Notes: generated by a model from the letters alone, not told the origin. Positions 1 through 7,057 are shown, counted from the stretch's first letter. The stretch is DNA of 9,109 nucleotides from Bacteroidales bacterium (GCA_028700615.1 JAQVSH010000062.1:1-9109); one strand, 5' to 3'. Made by a program: numbers and translations.

Positions 1-20
1 ATTTTTATCAGAATTTCCAT
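1..20 (-). CDS. rseP: Probable start of RseP-like site-2 metalloprotease (5' fragment only)
   Basis: Only the first six codons and part of the seventh lie in the window. Read leftward from an ATG at 20-18 they give Met-Glu-Ile-Leu-Ile-Lys, then the edge. Such a start resembles those of RseP-type membrane metalloproteases, which cut anti-sigma factors in the inner membrane and begin with a short segment followed by a hydrophobic helix carrying HExxH. In Bacteroidota, rseP commonly follows dxr; here the gap after the dxr stop is 37 bases, with no terminator hairpin, so co-transcription is likely. The catalytic motif is outside the window, so the name rests on gene order and seven codons. An ATG at 39 in another frame is also open to the edge and cannot be fully excluded. 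Confidence 0.42.
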
Positions 21-57
21 TACAGGTATATAGATTCATTTAAGTTAAGAGGCGAAG

Positions 58-1212
58 CTAATATTTTTTGAGCAAATTTTTCGTATACAGCAGGGTTTCC
101 AAATGAGTTTGCTCATAATCTTCCAGCGATGAAGGGGTTTTGATGTTTATGCTGTCCAGTGTATTCTCAATCAGCCCGGGGATCTGATGAAACCCGATTT
201 GTCCGGACAGAAATGCCGCAACCGAGACCTCATTGGCTGCATTGAGTACACAGGGTTTATTTCCTCCTTCGGAAAGGGCTCTCAGCGCCAGATCAAGACA
301 ACGAAAAGTCTTCAGATCGGGAAGCTCAAAGGTGAGGTTGGGATGCCTGGTGAAATCAAAACGCGGAAAATCAGACGGGATTCTTACCGGGTAGGAAAGA
401 GCGTATTGGATTGGTAATTTCATGTCAGGCAGGCCCATCTGTGCTTTGATAGATCCATCGGTAAAACGGACCATAGAATGGATGATAGATTGGGGATGAA
501 CGATGATATCTATTTTATCGGGAGTTACCTGAAATAACCATCTGGCCTCAATGACCTCAAGGCCTTTATTCATCAGGGTGGCAGAGTCAATGGTGACTTT
601 TGAACCCATTTTCCAGTTGGGATGGTTCAGGGCGTCCTGACAGGAAACCGATTTGAGCTCTTCGGCGCTTTTCCCGCGAAAAGGCCCTCCTGAAGCGGTT
701 AAAATAAGTTTTTCAATTTCATTATGAAATTCTCCCTGCAGGCATTGAAAGATGGCAGAATGTTCGGAGTCAACCGGTAAAAGGGGGACTTTGTTCATCG
801 CCGCTTCCCGGGATACCAGTTCCCCGGCCGTTACCAGGGTTTCCTTGTTTGCCAGGGCTACCGGCTTTCCGGCACGGATGGCTTTCAAAGTAGGGCGGAG
901 GCCGGCAAATCCCACCAATGAAGAGACTACCAGATCGATGCTCTCCATAGCAACAATTTGTTCCAGGGCTTCGGATCCGGCGTATACCTTGACAGGTTCG
1001 GCAGAAAGACCTTCTTTGACCAAAGAATACAATGCTTTATCGGCAATCACCACTGCATTGGGTTTGTATTTTTTAGCCAGGGAAACCAATGTCCCGGCCT
1101 GATGGCAGGCCGTCAGCACTTCGACTGTGAAAAGATCGGGATGCGCATCAATCACTTCGAGAGTCTGTCGACCGATAGATCCTGTTGCTCCCAGAATGGC
1201 AATATGCTTCAT
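58..1212 (-). CDS. dxr: 1-deoxy-D-xylulose 5-phosphate reductoisomerase
   Basis: This cytosolic enzyme converts 1-deoxy-D-xylulose 5-phosphate with NADPH to 2-C-methyl-D-erythritol 4-phosphate, the committed step of the MEP isoprenoid pathway. The 384 residues match the usual family length. The NADPH-binding loop GATGSIG is at residues 8-14, NKETLV at 122-127, and the metal and substrate segment VDSEHSA at 147-153 supplies D148 and E150. The flexible-loop region carries TASGGPF at 172-178 and HPNWKMG at 197-203, and NKGLEVIEA at 215-223 supplies N215, K216, E219 and E222. All expected catalytic residues are present, so it should be active. Its ATG lies 12 bases after the stop of the M23 peptidase gene, and a probable rseP follows. 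No separate promoter is visible, so it is probably the second gene of that operon. The stop codon is TAG. Confidence 0.97.
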   Translation of the reverse strand: MKHIAILGATGSIGRQTLEVIDAHPDLFTVEVLTACHQAGTLVSLAKKYKPNAVVIADKALYSLVKEGLSAEPVKVYAGSEALEQIVAMESIDLVVSSLVGFAGLRPTLKAIRAGKPVALANKETLVTAGELVSREAAMNKVPLLPVDSEHSAIFQCLQGEFHNEIEKLILTASGGPFRGKSAEELKSVSCQDALNHPNWKMGSKVTIDSATLMNKGLEVIEARWLFQVTPDKIDIIVHPQSIIHSMVRFTDGSIKAQMGLPDMKLPIQYALSYPVRIPSDFPRFDFTRHPNLTFELPDLKTFRCLDLALRALSEGGNKPCVLNAANEVSVAAFLSGQIGFHQIPGLIENTLDSINIKTPSSLEDYEQTHLETLLYTKNLLKKY

Positions 1213-1224
1213 TCAAAAAATCGC

Positions 1225-2085
1225 TTAAAAAGAAATGTAATCTTCCGGATTGAGTGCTTTCCCTTGGTGCCAAATTTCAAAATGGAGATGGGGTCCTGAC
1301 GTGTATTCTCCGGAATTACCCATAATAGCAATGGCTTCACCGGCCCTTACCAGGTCTCCGGATTTTTTTAGCAATCTGGCGTTGTGTTTATATATGGAAA
1401 CAAGATTGTTTTCATGCTGGATCTCAATGACCTGTCCTGTATCAAAGGTCCAGGCTGAGATCAGAACAGTCCCGTCCAAAACCGATTTTACGATTTCATT
1501 GGGAGCTCCGACAATATCAATTCCATAATGATCTTTCTGTGTATCAAATGGAGCAGTGACCAACCCTTTGGCCGGAGTAAAGAAGTGTATGCCCGAGAGT
1601 CCCGATTCTCCTGTTACTTCATTGGTTGTGAAATTGAAACGTTCCTCTTCTTCAATCTGTCTTCTCAAAAGAGTATCCTGAGGAGATTTCCGGAAGGCGA
1701 TGTTCTTATAATCAATACCCGGATTCTGTCTGGGAAGACCTGTGGAATCTTCAATCTGATCACCGGTGAGAACGGCAATTACGTTCTGAACATACAGGTC
1801 CTGCTGCTTGATTTTCTGTTCCAGAGAATCCAGTCTTAAGAGGTTATCATAAGCTTCCCTCCGGAATTTATCATCTCCCCTGAAGGGGAAAAATTCACGC
1901 AGAGGGGTAAATATGACCAGAAGAATGACTAACCCTGCCCCGATCAGGCTCAATGTTCCGATCAGTGACATCAGGTTCAGGACTGAAAGCCGGAGATGCC
2001 AAACTTCTTCATAGGTTTGATCATTGAAGAAAACCAACCGGTATTTATGGCTGAGTTTGTGAAAGAGTTTTTTCTTTTTTGGCAT
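1225..2085 (-). CDS. Membrane-anchored M23 family zinc endopeptidase (LytM-type)
   Basis: A predicted cell-wall endopeptidase that would cleave peptidoglycan cross-links in the periplasm. From the ATG at 2085 it has 286 residues: a basic cytoplasmic start (KKKK at 3-6), one membrane helix at about 33-60, a charged and probably coiled-coil stretch at about 72-100, a linker, and the C-terminal LytM domain at about 168-286. The domain has H186xxxD190 and HLH at 266-268. By analogy with LytM, H186, D190 and H268 bind zinc, while H234 and H266 are catalytic, so it looks active. The start at 2085 is preferred over an in-frame ATG at 2130 because a perfect -7 promoter box lies between them at 2112-2119. 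Bacteroidota often carry such a gene ahead of dxr. Its precise role, whether cell division, growth or activation of another hydrolase, cannot be told from sequence. Confidence 0.9.
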   Translation of the reverse strand: MPKKKKLFHKLSHKYRLVFFNDQTYEEVWHLRLSVLNLMSLIGTLSLIGAGLVILLVIFTPLREFFPFRGDDKFRREAYDNLLRLDSLEQKIKQQDLYVQNVIAVLTGDQIEDSTGLPRQNPGIDYKNIAFRKSPQDTLLRRQIEEEERFNFTTNEVTGESGLSGIHFFTPAKGLVTAPFDTQKDHYGIDIVGAPNEIVKSVLDGTVLISAWTFDTGQVIEIQHENNLVSIYKHNARLLKKSGDLVRAGEAIAIMGNSGEYTSGPHLHFEIWHQGKALNPEDYISF

Positions 2086-2111
2086 CAGTATCGTATAGAT
2101 AATTGAAAGGT

Positions 2112-2119
2112 CAAAGATA
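2112..2119 (-). promoter_or_regulatory. Bacteroidota -7 promoter box for the M23-dxr operon
   Basis: Read leftward this is TATCTTTG, a perfect match to the TAnnTTTG -7 element of Bacteroidota primary sigma factor promoters. A start site about 7 bases on (near 2105) would give a leader of about 20 bases to the ATG at 2085. No convincing -33 TTTG is present about 19-20 bases upstream. The position decides the M23 gene start. Confidence 0.65.
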
Positions 2120-2150
2120 GAAAATTGCAAGATCAGAAGGAAATCTTTGT

Positions 2151-2202
2151 CTTAAGTTCCCCTTTAGATTCATCAAAAGGGAGAGGAATTTAAGTATTTT
2201 TT
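2151..2202 (+). other. Orphan terminator-like hairpin before the tRNA promoter
   Basis: The segment 2151-2160 pairs with 2185-2194 over 10 base pairs with one G-U wobble. Then 2161-2165 pairs with 2176-2180 over 5 base pairs, leaving a GAGA bulge (2181-2184) and a 10-base loop. A run of six T follows at 2197-2202, the shape of a rightward intrinsic terminator. No rightward gene lies upstream, and the T run doubles as part of the tRNA gene's -33 element. It could insulate the M23 gene from, or stop, stray rightward transcripts, or be a remnant or small-RNA end. Confidence 0.45.
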
Positions 2203-2230
2203 GCATTTGACAAAAATATCACTACCTTTG
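2200..2230 (+). promoter_or_regulatory. Promoter of the initiator tRNA gene
   Basis: A -33 element TTTG (2200-2203) and a -7 element TACCTTTG (2223-2230) are separated by 19 bases, the arrangement expected of a strong Bacteroidota promoter. Transcription should start near 2237, about 36 bases before the mature tRNA 5' end at 2273. It is the only promoter in the window where both elements match well, as might be expected for a stable RNA gene. Confidence 0.75.
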
Positions 2231-2272
2231 CAGACACAAATTCAGAAGCAAGATTCTTTCCAGAAGATATAT

Positions 2273-2344
<72 letters not shown>

Positions 2345-2346
2345 CT

Positions 2347-2386
2347 AATAAAAATAGCCGTCTCAGCAGGGACGGCTATTTTTATT
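2347..2386. terminator. Bidirectional intrinsic terminator between tRNA-fMet and the arginase-like gene
   Basis: Positions 2347-2362 and 2371-2386 are perfect 16-bp inverted repeats around an 8-base loop. The core is GCCGTC/GACGGC, flanked by A-rich and T-rich arms, so each strand reads a GC-rich hairpin followed by a T-rich tract. It would end the rightward tRNA transcript 2 bases past the discriminator and the leftward topA-arginase-like transcript 15 bases past its stop codon. Confidence 0.92.
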
Positions 2387-2401
2387 GTTTATACATTAAG
2401 A

Positions 2402-3544
2402 TCAGGGTATTACCTGGGCCCATTTCCACCAACGGTCGGGAACTTCTCTTTTGCAGGCCTTTTCATAATCGGAAACGCTGCAGGCAATCAGTGTTTTCCC
2501 GTTTGAGGAAGAGGATCGGGTGTGGGGTATTTCCATCCACCAGCGTTCAGTCAAAAGACTTTTGTAGAAAATCATCTCATCAAATTTCCCGTCCATGGGA
2601 ACAATGTATTTCTTGATGTTCCGCGTATTTTTCAAGGGGTTTTCAAGTATTCTGGCCGCAGCACCTTCAAGAAAATACCATGCAATCTGAGCGGCCTGTT
2701 CAGTGGTGATTCCCTTGGTATCACTCTCGTTGAGATCGTATATACCGAAAGATCTCAGGTGGTTACTTAATCCGGCATAAAAACTCAACTGGCAGATTTC
2801 TTCCCCGGTAAATCCATTGGGAGAAGGGAAAACCGCTCCGGGAGCATCGGCAAACCGAAGTGCGTTCATGCTGATGCCTCCGGAGTCCGCATCCCTGAAA
2901 AAGGGTTCGGTTTCTTCAAGTTTTGTTCTGGATTCACTCAGACGAATCAAATCAAAGTGCTTGTCCTTCAATATATTAATTTTTTTGTAAGAGGTGTAAT
3001 GAGATTGATGTCCGATGTGGGTGTAATGCAATAATCCTGAATTTTCTCCGTAGAGGAAGTGATTCCAATCTGCCTGTTCGCCTGAACCTGAGGATAAAAG
3101 TTCCAGCCGGCTGTTTACAAAAACCATTTGTCCCCGGGATTGTTTTTCTTCCAGTGCAAGATATTGTCCGGCCATCAGATCGGATCCCCCTCCCAATATC
3201 AGGATGGTCCATCCCGCCCGGGTAAAAACCCGGATCACTTCGGCAAGACGATTATAGGTCTCCGACAAATCCGCTCCGGGGGTAATGTCTCCGGCATCCA
3301 GAAAAGGAGTAGATTCCTCCATTTCGGCAAGGTGATACAATTGCCACCGGATAGCGGTAGGAGACAGTGCAAGTCCCCCTTTTTCAAAAAAACGGTCTTC
3401 GGGAACACCCACAATAATCACTCCGGTCTTTTTTCCGGAGGGGATGCCCTCCTCTTGTCTCCAGGGGATAATTTGTCTGCCCAGAGAATCTGGAATACTT
3501 TCCGGAAGATTCACGGGAGATAGATACAAAGGCTGATCAATCAT
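2402..3544 (-). CDS. Arginase/formimidoylglutamase-fold protein with degenerate metal site
   Basis: The 380-residue protein resembles the ureohydrolase (arginase, agmatinase, formimidoylglutamase) family, whose members hydrolyse guanidino-type groups using two Mn ions. Positional equivalents can be seen: GGGS at 118-121 where active enzymes have GGDH or GGGH; N144-S-R-L-E148 where they have DAHxD; and D218-A-D220 for the DxD of the last motif. Thus the first His is Ser, and the second motif has Asn, Arg and Glu for Asp, His and Asp. Only D218 and D220 look conventional, so ureohydrolase activity is doubtful despite the formimidoylglutamase label such proteins often receive. The C-terminal 70 residues (RWWMEIP at 334-340, RWWKW at 371-375) seem to be an extra module. 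Its ATG overlaps the topA stop by 8 bases, implying translational coupling. The biological role is unknown to me. Confidence 0.8.
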   Translation of the reverse strand: MIDQPLYLSPVNLPESIPDSLGRQIIPWRQEEGIPSGKKTGVIIVGVPEDRFFEKGGLALSPTAIRWQLYHLAEMEESTPFLDAGDITPGADLSETYNRLAEVIRVFTRAGWTILILGGGSDLMAGQYLALEEKQSRGQMVFVNSRLELLSSGSGEQADWNHFLYGENSGLLHYTHIGHQSHYTSYKKINILKDKHFDLIRLSESRTKLEETEPFFRDADSGGISMNALRFADAPGAVFPSPNGFTGEEICQLSFYAGLSNHLRSFGIYDLNESDTKGITTEQAAQIAWYFLEGAAARILENPLKNTRNIKKYIVPMDGKFDEMIFYKSLLTERWWMEIPHTRSSSSNGKTLIACSVSDYEKACKREVPDRWWKWAQVIP

Positions 3545-5918
3545 TCTTCTTTTTTTTAGCGGAAGTGACTTTTTTTGTTGCCTTTAATGTTTTTGAAGCG
3601 GTTTTTGTTTTTTTTGATTTACTACTGGTTGGTGTCCCTTCGGAAATAATCTTCATACACTCATCATAACTCAAGGTAGCTGCTTCTTTTTCTTTGGGGA
3701 TTTTATAGTTTTCTTTGTTGTATACCAGATAAGGTCCGAATCTTCCGTTCAAAACCTGCAGTTTTGGATCGTTATCGAAGGTTTTGATGATCTTTTGTAA
3801 GTCGGACAATCTTTTGTTTTCTATGATTTCAATAGCCCGCTCAAGCTGAATCTCGGCAGGGTTATCCGTTTTGGTATCAATGGAGGCGTATTTCCCGTTA
3901 TGTTGTATATAGGGTCCAAATCTTCCGATACTGACGGTGACTTCTTTTTCTTCAAAGGCACCCAGTTTTCTGGGAAAGCTGAATAATTTCAATGCCTCTT
4001 CCAAAGAGATAGATTCCACCCGCTGGCTCTTTAACAGAGAGGCAAATCTGGGTTTTTCCCCGTCTGAAGATTCTCCGATCTGAACCATGGCCCCGAATCG
4101 TCCTATTCTGGCAATGACCGGTTTCCCGGAGACGGGATCCGTACCCAGTACCCTTTCTCCTGAGGCTTTTTCTGAGTTTTGTTCGGTATGAATAACGTTG
4201 TTATGAAAGGGTTTATAAAAATCATCAATCATTTTAACCCAGTTCAGATTGCCTTCCGCAATTTCATCAAACGACTTTTCTACCGTTGCAGTAAAGTTAT
4301 AATTCATAATATCAGGGAAATGCGTTATGAGAAAATCAGTAACGACCATTCCTATATCTTCGGGAAACAGCTTGTTTTTCTCAGCTCCGTTAATTTCCTG
4401 TTTTACTGTTTCCGTAATATGTCCTTTTTTAAGGGTTAAGATCCGGTAATTTCGTTTCACTCCTTCCCGGTTCTCTTTGGTTACATAGCCTCTTTGCTGA
4501 ATGGTGGAAATGGTAGGAGCGTAGGTGGAAGGTCTCCCGATCCCAAGCTCTTCAAGTTTTTTTACCAGACTGGCTTCGGTGTATCTGGGAGGATGCTGGG
4601 TAAAACGTTCCGTAGCCACCATTTGTGTCAGGGTGAGTACTTGTCCGATGGTTAACGGAGGAAGTAATGAAGTTTGAGCCTCGTCTTTTTCTTCGTCAGA
4701 GGATTCGTTATAAAGTTTCAGGAATCCGTCAAATTTAATCACCTCCCCAACGGCAATCAACAGATCAGGAACCGTCGAAATATGAATTGTCACCGTGGTT
4801 TTCTCCAGGCTGGCGTCACTCATCTGAGAGGCGAGTGTCCGTTTCCGTATCAGATCATAGAGTTTTTTCTCTGCAGGAGTCCCATTTATCTCAGACTGAT
4901 CCGGGTATACCGGACGAATGGCCTCATGTGCCTCCTGGGCTCCTTTGGTTTTGGTTTTATATCTCCTTGGCTGGGAATAACCATTCCCAAATTCCTGTTC
5001 AATCGTTTTTTTACAGACCGCAATCGCCATCTCGGAGAGATTTACGGAGTCGGTACGCATATAGGAAATTTTCCCGTTTTCATACAGTTTCTGTGCAACA
5101 GACATGGTTTGAGACACAGAAAATCCTAATTTCCGGGAAGCTTCCTGTTGAAGCGTAGAGGTGGTAAAAGGAGGGGGCGGAGTTCTTTTGGAGGGTTTGG
5201 TCTCCAGAGAAGCCACTGTGTATATCGCAGGGATGCATTTCTCCAGCCAGCTTTTTGCCTGCTCGGGATTCTTTGGCCTTTTTTCAAGTTCTGCATTTAA
5301 AAAAGCAAGACTTTCCTGACCAGGAACCTGAAAGGAAGCCTGAATCCGATAGGCGGAAGACGATTCAAAAGAAGCAATCTCCCGTTCCCTTTCTACAATC
5401 AATCTGACGGATACAGACTGAACACGGCCTGCCGACAGGGAGGGCTTTACTTTTTTCCAAAGGATAGGGGAAATTTCGAATCCGACAAGACGGTCCAGAA
5501 TTCTGCGCGCCTGTTGGGCATTCACCAGGCTTTTATCAATATTCCGGGGATTTTCTATTGCCTTGAGAATCGCTTCTTTGGTAATCTCATTAAAAACGAT
5601 ACGGCGGGTATTTTCCGGATCCAGTTTGAGCACTTCTGCCAGATGCCAGGCAATCGCTTCCCCTTCACGGTCTTCATCAGATGCCAGCCAAATTACCTTA
5701 GCCTCTTTTGCAGCCTTTTTTAATTCGGCTACTATTTTCTTTTTGTCCTCTGGGATAATATATTGCGGAGCATAAGATTGATCGATCAGTACTCCTGTTT
5801 TTTTATCGAGATCCCGGATGTGTCCAAAACTTGACTGAACCTTAAATTGTTTGCCCAGAAATTTTTCGATTGTCTTGGCTTTTGCCGGGGACTCTACAAT
5901 AACTAAATTCTCTTCCAT
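3537..5918 (-). CDS. topA: DNA topoisomerase I (type IA)
   Basis: This enzyme relaxes negative supercoils by cutting one strand through a tyrosine-DNA link. The 793 residues hold a TOPRIM domain (VIVESPAKAKT near 6-16 with catalytic E9, DEDREGEA at 81-88), SAGRVQS at 162-168, and the active-site region SYMRTDS with Y286. LGIGRPSTYA lies farther on in the core. The C-terminal part has no cysteine zinc fingers. It instead has three GRFG repeats at about 606, 665 and 725, then a lysine-rich tail from about 765 likely to contact DNA. This layout is usual in Bacteroidota. The ATG at 5918 is downstream of a -7 box at 5950-5957. The final codons contain an A8 run (3557-3550 on the coding strand) and overlap the next gene's start by 8 bases. 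Confidence 0.97.
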   Translation of the reverse strand: MEENLVIVESPAKAKTIEKFLGKQFKVQSSFGHIRDLDKKTGVLIDQSYAPQYIIPEDKKKIVAELKKAAKEAKVIWLASDEDREGEAIAWHLAEVLKLDPENTRRIVFNEITKEAILKAIENPRNIDKSLVNAQQARRILDRLVGFEISPILWKKVKPSLSAGRVQSVSVRLIVEREREIASFESSSAYRIQASFQVPGQESLAFLNAELEKRPKNPEQAKSWLEKCIPAIYTVASLETKPSKRTPPPPFTTSTLQQEASRKLGFSVSQTMSVAQKLYENGKISYMRTDSVNLSEMAIAVCKKTIEQEFGNGYSQPRRYKTKTKGAQEAHEAIRPVYPDQSEINGTPAEKKLYDLIRKRTLASQMSDASLEKTTVTIHISTVPDLLIAVGEVIKFDGFLKLYNESSDEEKDEAQTSLLPPLTIGQVLTLTQMVATERFTQHPPRYTEASLVKKLEELGIGRPSTYAPTISTIQQRGYVTKENREGVKRNYRILTLKKGHITETVKQEINGAEKNKLFPEDIGMVVTDFLITHFPDIMNYNFTATVEKSFDEIAEGNLNWVKMIDDFYKPFHNNVIHTEQNSEKASGERVLGTDPVSGKPVIARIGRFGAMVQIGESSDGEKPRFASLLKSQRVESISLEEALKLFSFPRKLGAFEEKEVTVSIGRFGPYIQHNGKYASIDTKTDNPAEIQLERAIEIIENKRLSDLQKIIKTFDNDPKLQVLNGRFGPYLVYNKENYKIPKEKEAATLSYDECMKIISEGTPTSSKSKKTKTASKTLKATKKVTSAKKKKND

Positions 5919-5949
5919 TAGAATGAATTGCGTGTCAGTTAAAACCGTG

Positions 5950-5957
5950 CAAAGGTA
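5950..5957 (-). promoter_or_regulatory. Bacteroidota -7 promoter box for topA
   Basis: Leftward reading gives TACCTTTG, a perfect TAnnTTTG. A start site near 5943 leaves about 25 bases of leader before the topA ATG. No clear -33 TTTG is seen at the expected distance; that area is occupied by the first copy of an 11-bp direct repeat. Confidence 0.65.
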
Positions 5958-5970
5958 AAAACAAACCTAA

Positions 5971-6002
5971 TAAAAGTTAATGGCAGCCGGTTAAAAGTTA
6001 AT
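5971..6002. repeat. 11-bp direct repeat, 21-base period, between divergent promoters
   Basis: TAAAAGTTAAT occurs at 5971-5981 and again, identically, at 5992-6002, a 21-base period close to two turns of the helix. The first copy lies over the expected -33 regions of both topA and the deaminase gene. The second abuts and shares a base with the deaminase -7 box. It has the form of a paired protein-binding site, but A/T-rich short repeats also arise by chance. Confidence 0.5.
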
Positions 6003-6009
6003 ATCTTTG
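6002..6009 (+). promoter_or_regulatory. Bacteroidota -7 promoter box for the dCMP deaminase gene
   Basis: TATCTTTG is a perfect TAnnTTTG match. Transcription would begin near 6016, giving a leader of about 36 bases to the ATG at 6052 and ruling against the TTG at 6007 as a start. The -33 region (about 5978-5982) has no good TTTG. Confidence 0.65.
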
Positions 6010-6051
6010 CTCAATATGCAAGTTATTAGTATTTTAGAGCAAATATTTTCT

Positions 6052-6492
6052 ATGACAGAAAAACAACTTCAGTTTGACAGGCGATATCTCCGGATGGCCC
6101 GGATCTGGGCGGAAAACTCCTATTGCAAACGCAGAAAAGTAGGCGCTTTGCTGGTAAGCGGGCGAATGATTATTTCCGACGGATACAACGGAACTCCCTC
6201 GGGTTTTGAGAATAACTGCGAAGATGAAAATAATGTCACAAAGCCATATGTGCTTCATGCAGAGGCTAATGCTATTACCAAGGTGGCGAAATCGGGAAAC
6301 AGCAGTGAAGGAGCAACTTTGTATGTCACCTCTGCTCCCTGTGTGGAATGCGCCAAATTGATCATCCAGTCAGGGATTCTCAGGGTTGTCTATTGCGATC
6401 ATTACCGGAGTGAAGACGGGCTCAATTTATTAAAAAGAGCCGGTATAGAAGTGTTGTTTCTGGATTTGGACGAATCGCTTACGATTGAGTAA
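6052..6492 (+). CDS. Deoxycytidylate (dCMP) deaminase, zinc-dependent
   Basis: A cytosolic enzyme expected to deaminate dCMP to dUMP, feeding thymidylate synthase. With the ATG at 6052 it has 146 residues, normal for the family. It shows the zinc deaminase signature H69-A-E71 and P96-C97-V-E-C100: H69, C97 and C100 bind zinc and E71 shuttles protons. The segment NGTPSG at 46-51 fits the dCMP-specific group rather than cytidine or guanine deaminases. An upstream in-frame TTG (6007) and ATG (6016) are rejected because the -7 box covers 6002-6009, and because the residues they add are unlike the usual MTEKQLQFDRRYLRMA-type start. No strong ribosome-binding site is seen. It is divergent from topA and its last 14 bases overlap the DUF502 gene tail to tail. 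ComE-like naming is also found in databases. Confidence 0.93.
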   Translation: MTEKQLQFDRRYLRMARIWAENSYCKRRKVGALLVSGRMIISDGYNGTPSGFENNCEDENNVTKPYVLHAEANAITKVAKSGNSSEGATLYVTSAPCVECAKLIIQSGILRVVYCDHYRSEDGLNLLKRAGIEVLFLDLDESLTIE

Positions 6493-7057
6493 AGTTTCGG
6501 ATAACCCCTCCGGTGGCCATAAATTTCATGGCTTCTGTCGGAGAAATATTCAGCGGTCTTACCTGATCTCTCGGGACAAAGAATAATTCACCGGAAATAT
6601 TGTAGGCATGCGGGAAATATACCGCTACTTTGTCTTTAAGGCCCAGCTCGGGAAGATCGTCATGTACCAGAAATCCCATTTTTTCCAGGTCACTGATCAG
6701 ATTCACCTTTACCATGACCGGACGGGTGAATTTTTTATCTCTTCCCATGAGGGCATCTGAGACCTCTTTGATGGAAGAATAAATCATATTCAGCCCCGGA
6801 GTTTTGGTGAGCAGGCGTTCAATAAGAAGACGAAACGGCTTGCCGATGATGCTTTGTCCGAAGAAGCCTAACAGAGTGATCAGCAGGAAAAGGACAATAA
6901 TACCCAGTCCCGGAATATCGATTCCGATAATCTTCATCAGATATTCTTTGAACCATTGATCTATATAAATAAAAGTGGCAATGACCAGGTAAAGGGTCAA
7001 AGCGATGGGCGTGAAGAAAACCACTCCCTGCAAAAAATAATGAAAAATCTTTTTCAT
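6479..7057 (-). CDS. DUF502 family inner-membrane protein
   Basis: A 192-residue protein of the DUF502 (COG2928) family; the function is not established. Two membrane helices are plain, at about 9-32 and 49-71, separated by a short loop. The second is followed by a family-typical segment around KTPGLNMIYSSIKE (85-98) and a soluble, probably cytoplasmic, beta-rich domain. P17 within the first helix and the IPGLGI motif at 48-53 fit the family. Its stop lies inside the coding end of the deaminase gene (14-base convergent overlap), with no terminator visible for either. Upstream is yraN with a 71-base gap that lacks a -7 box, so read-through from the yraN promoter is the likely source of its mRNA. 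The lysine-rich start MKK agrees with the ATG at 7057. Confidence 0.88.
   Translation of the reverse strand: MKKIFHYFLQGVVFFTPIALTLYLVIATFIYIDQWFKEYLMKIIGIDIPGLGIIVLFLLITLLGFFGQSIIGKPFRLLIERLLTKTPGLNMIYSSIKEVSDALMGRDKKFTRPVMVKVNLISDLEKMGFLVHDDLPELGLKDKVAVYFPHAYNISGELFFVPRDQVRPLNISPTEAMKFMATGGVIRNFTQS

Noticed and set aside
1..39. ATG at 39 as the start of the left-edge gene
   Set aside because: Open to the edge, but its residues (MNLYTCNGN) do not resemble a membrane protease start, unlike those from the ATG at 20.
2086..2130. Longer M23 peptidase reading frame starting at the ATG at 2130
   Set aside because: The promoter -7 box at 2112-2119 lies inside the added part, and the added residues precede a typical basic MPKKKK start.
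4674..5129. Rightward open frame of 151 codons opposite topA
   Set aside because: It is antisense to conserved topA core sequence, has no promoter and no recognisable domain. The same holds for other frames opposite dxr, the M23 gene and mdh.
6007..6051. TTG at 6007 or ATG at 6016 as the dCMP deaminase start
   Set aside because: The TTG overlaps the -7 box and the ATG sits at the predicted transcription start. Family members begin close to the ATG at 6052.
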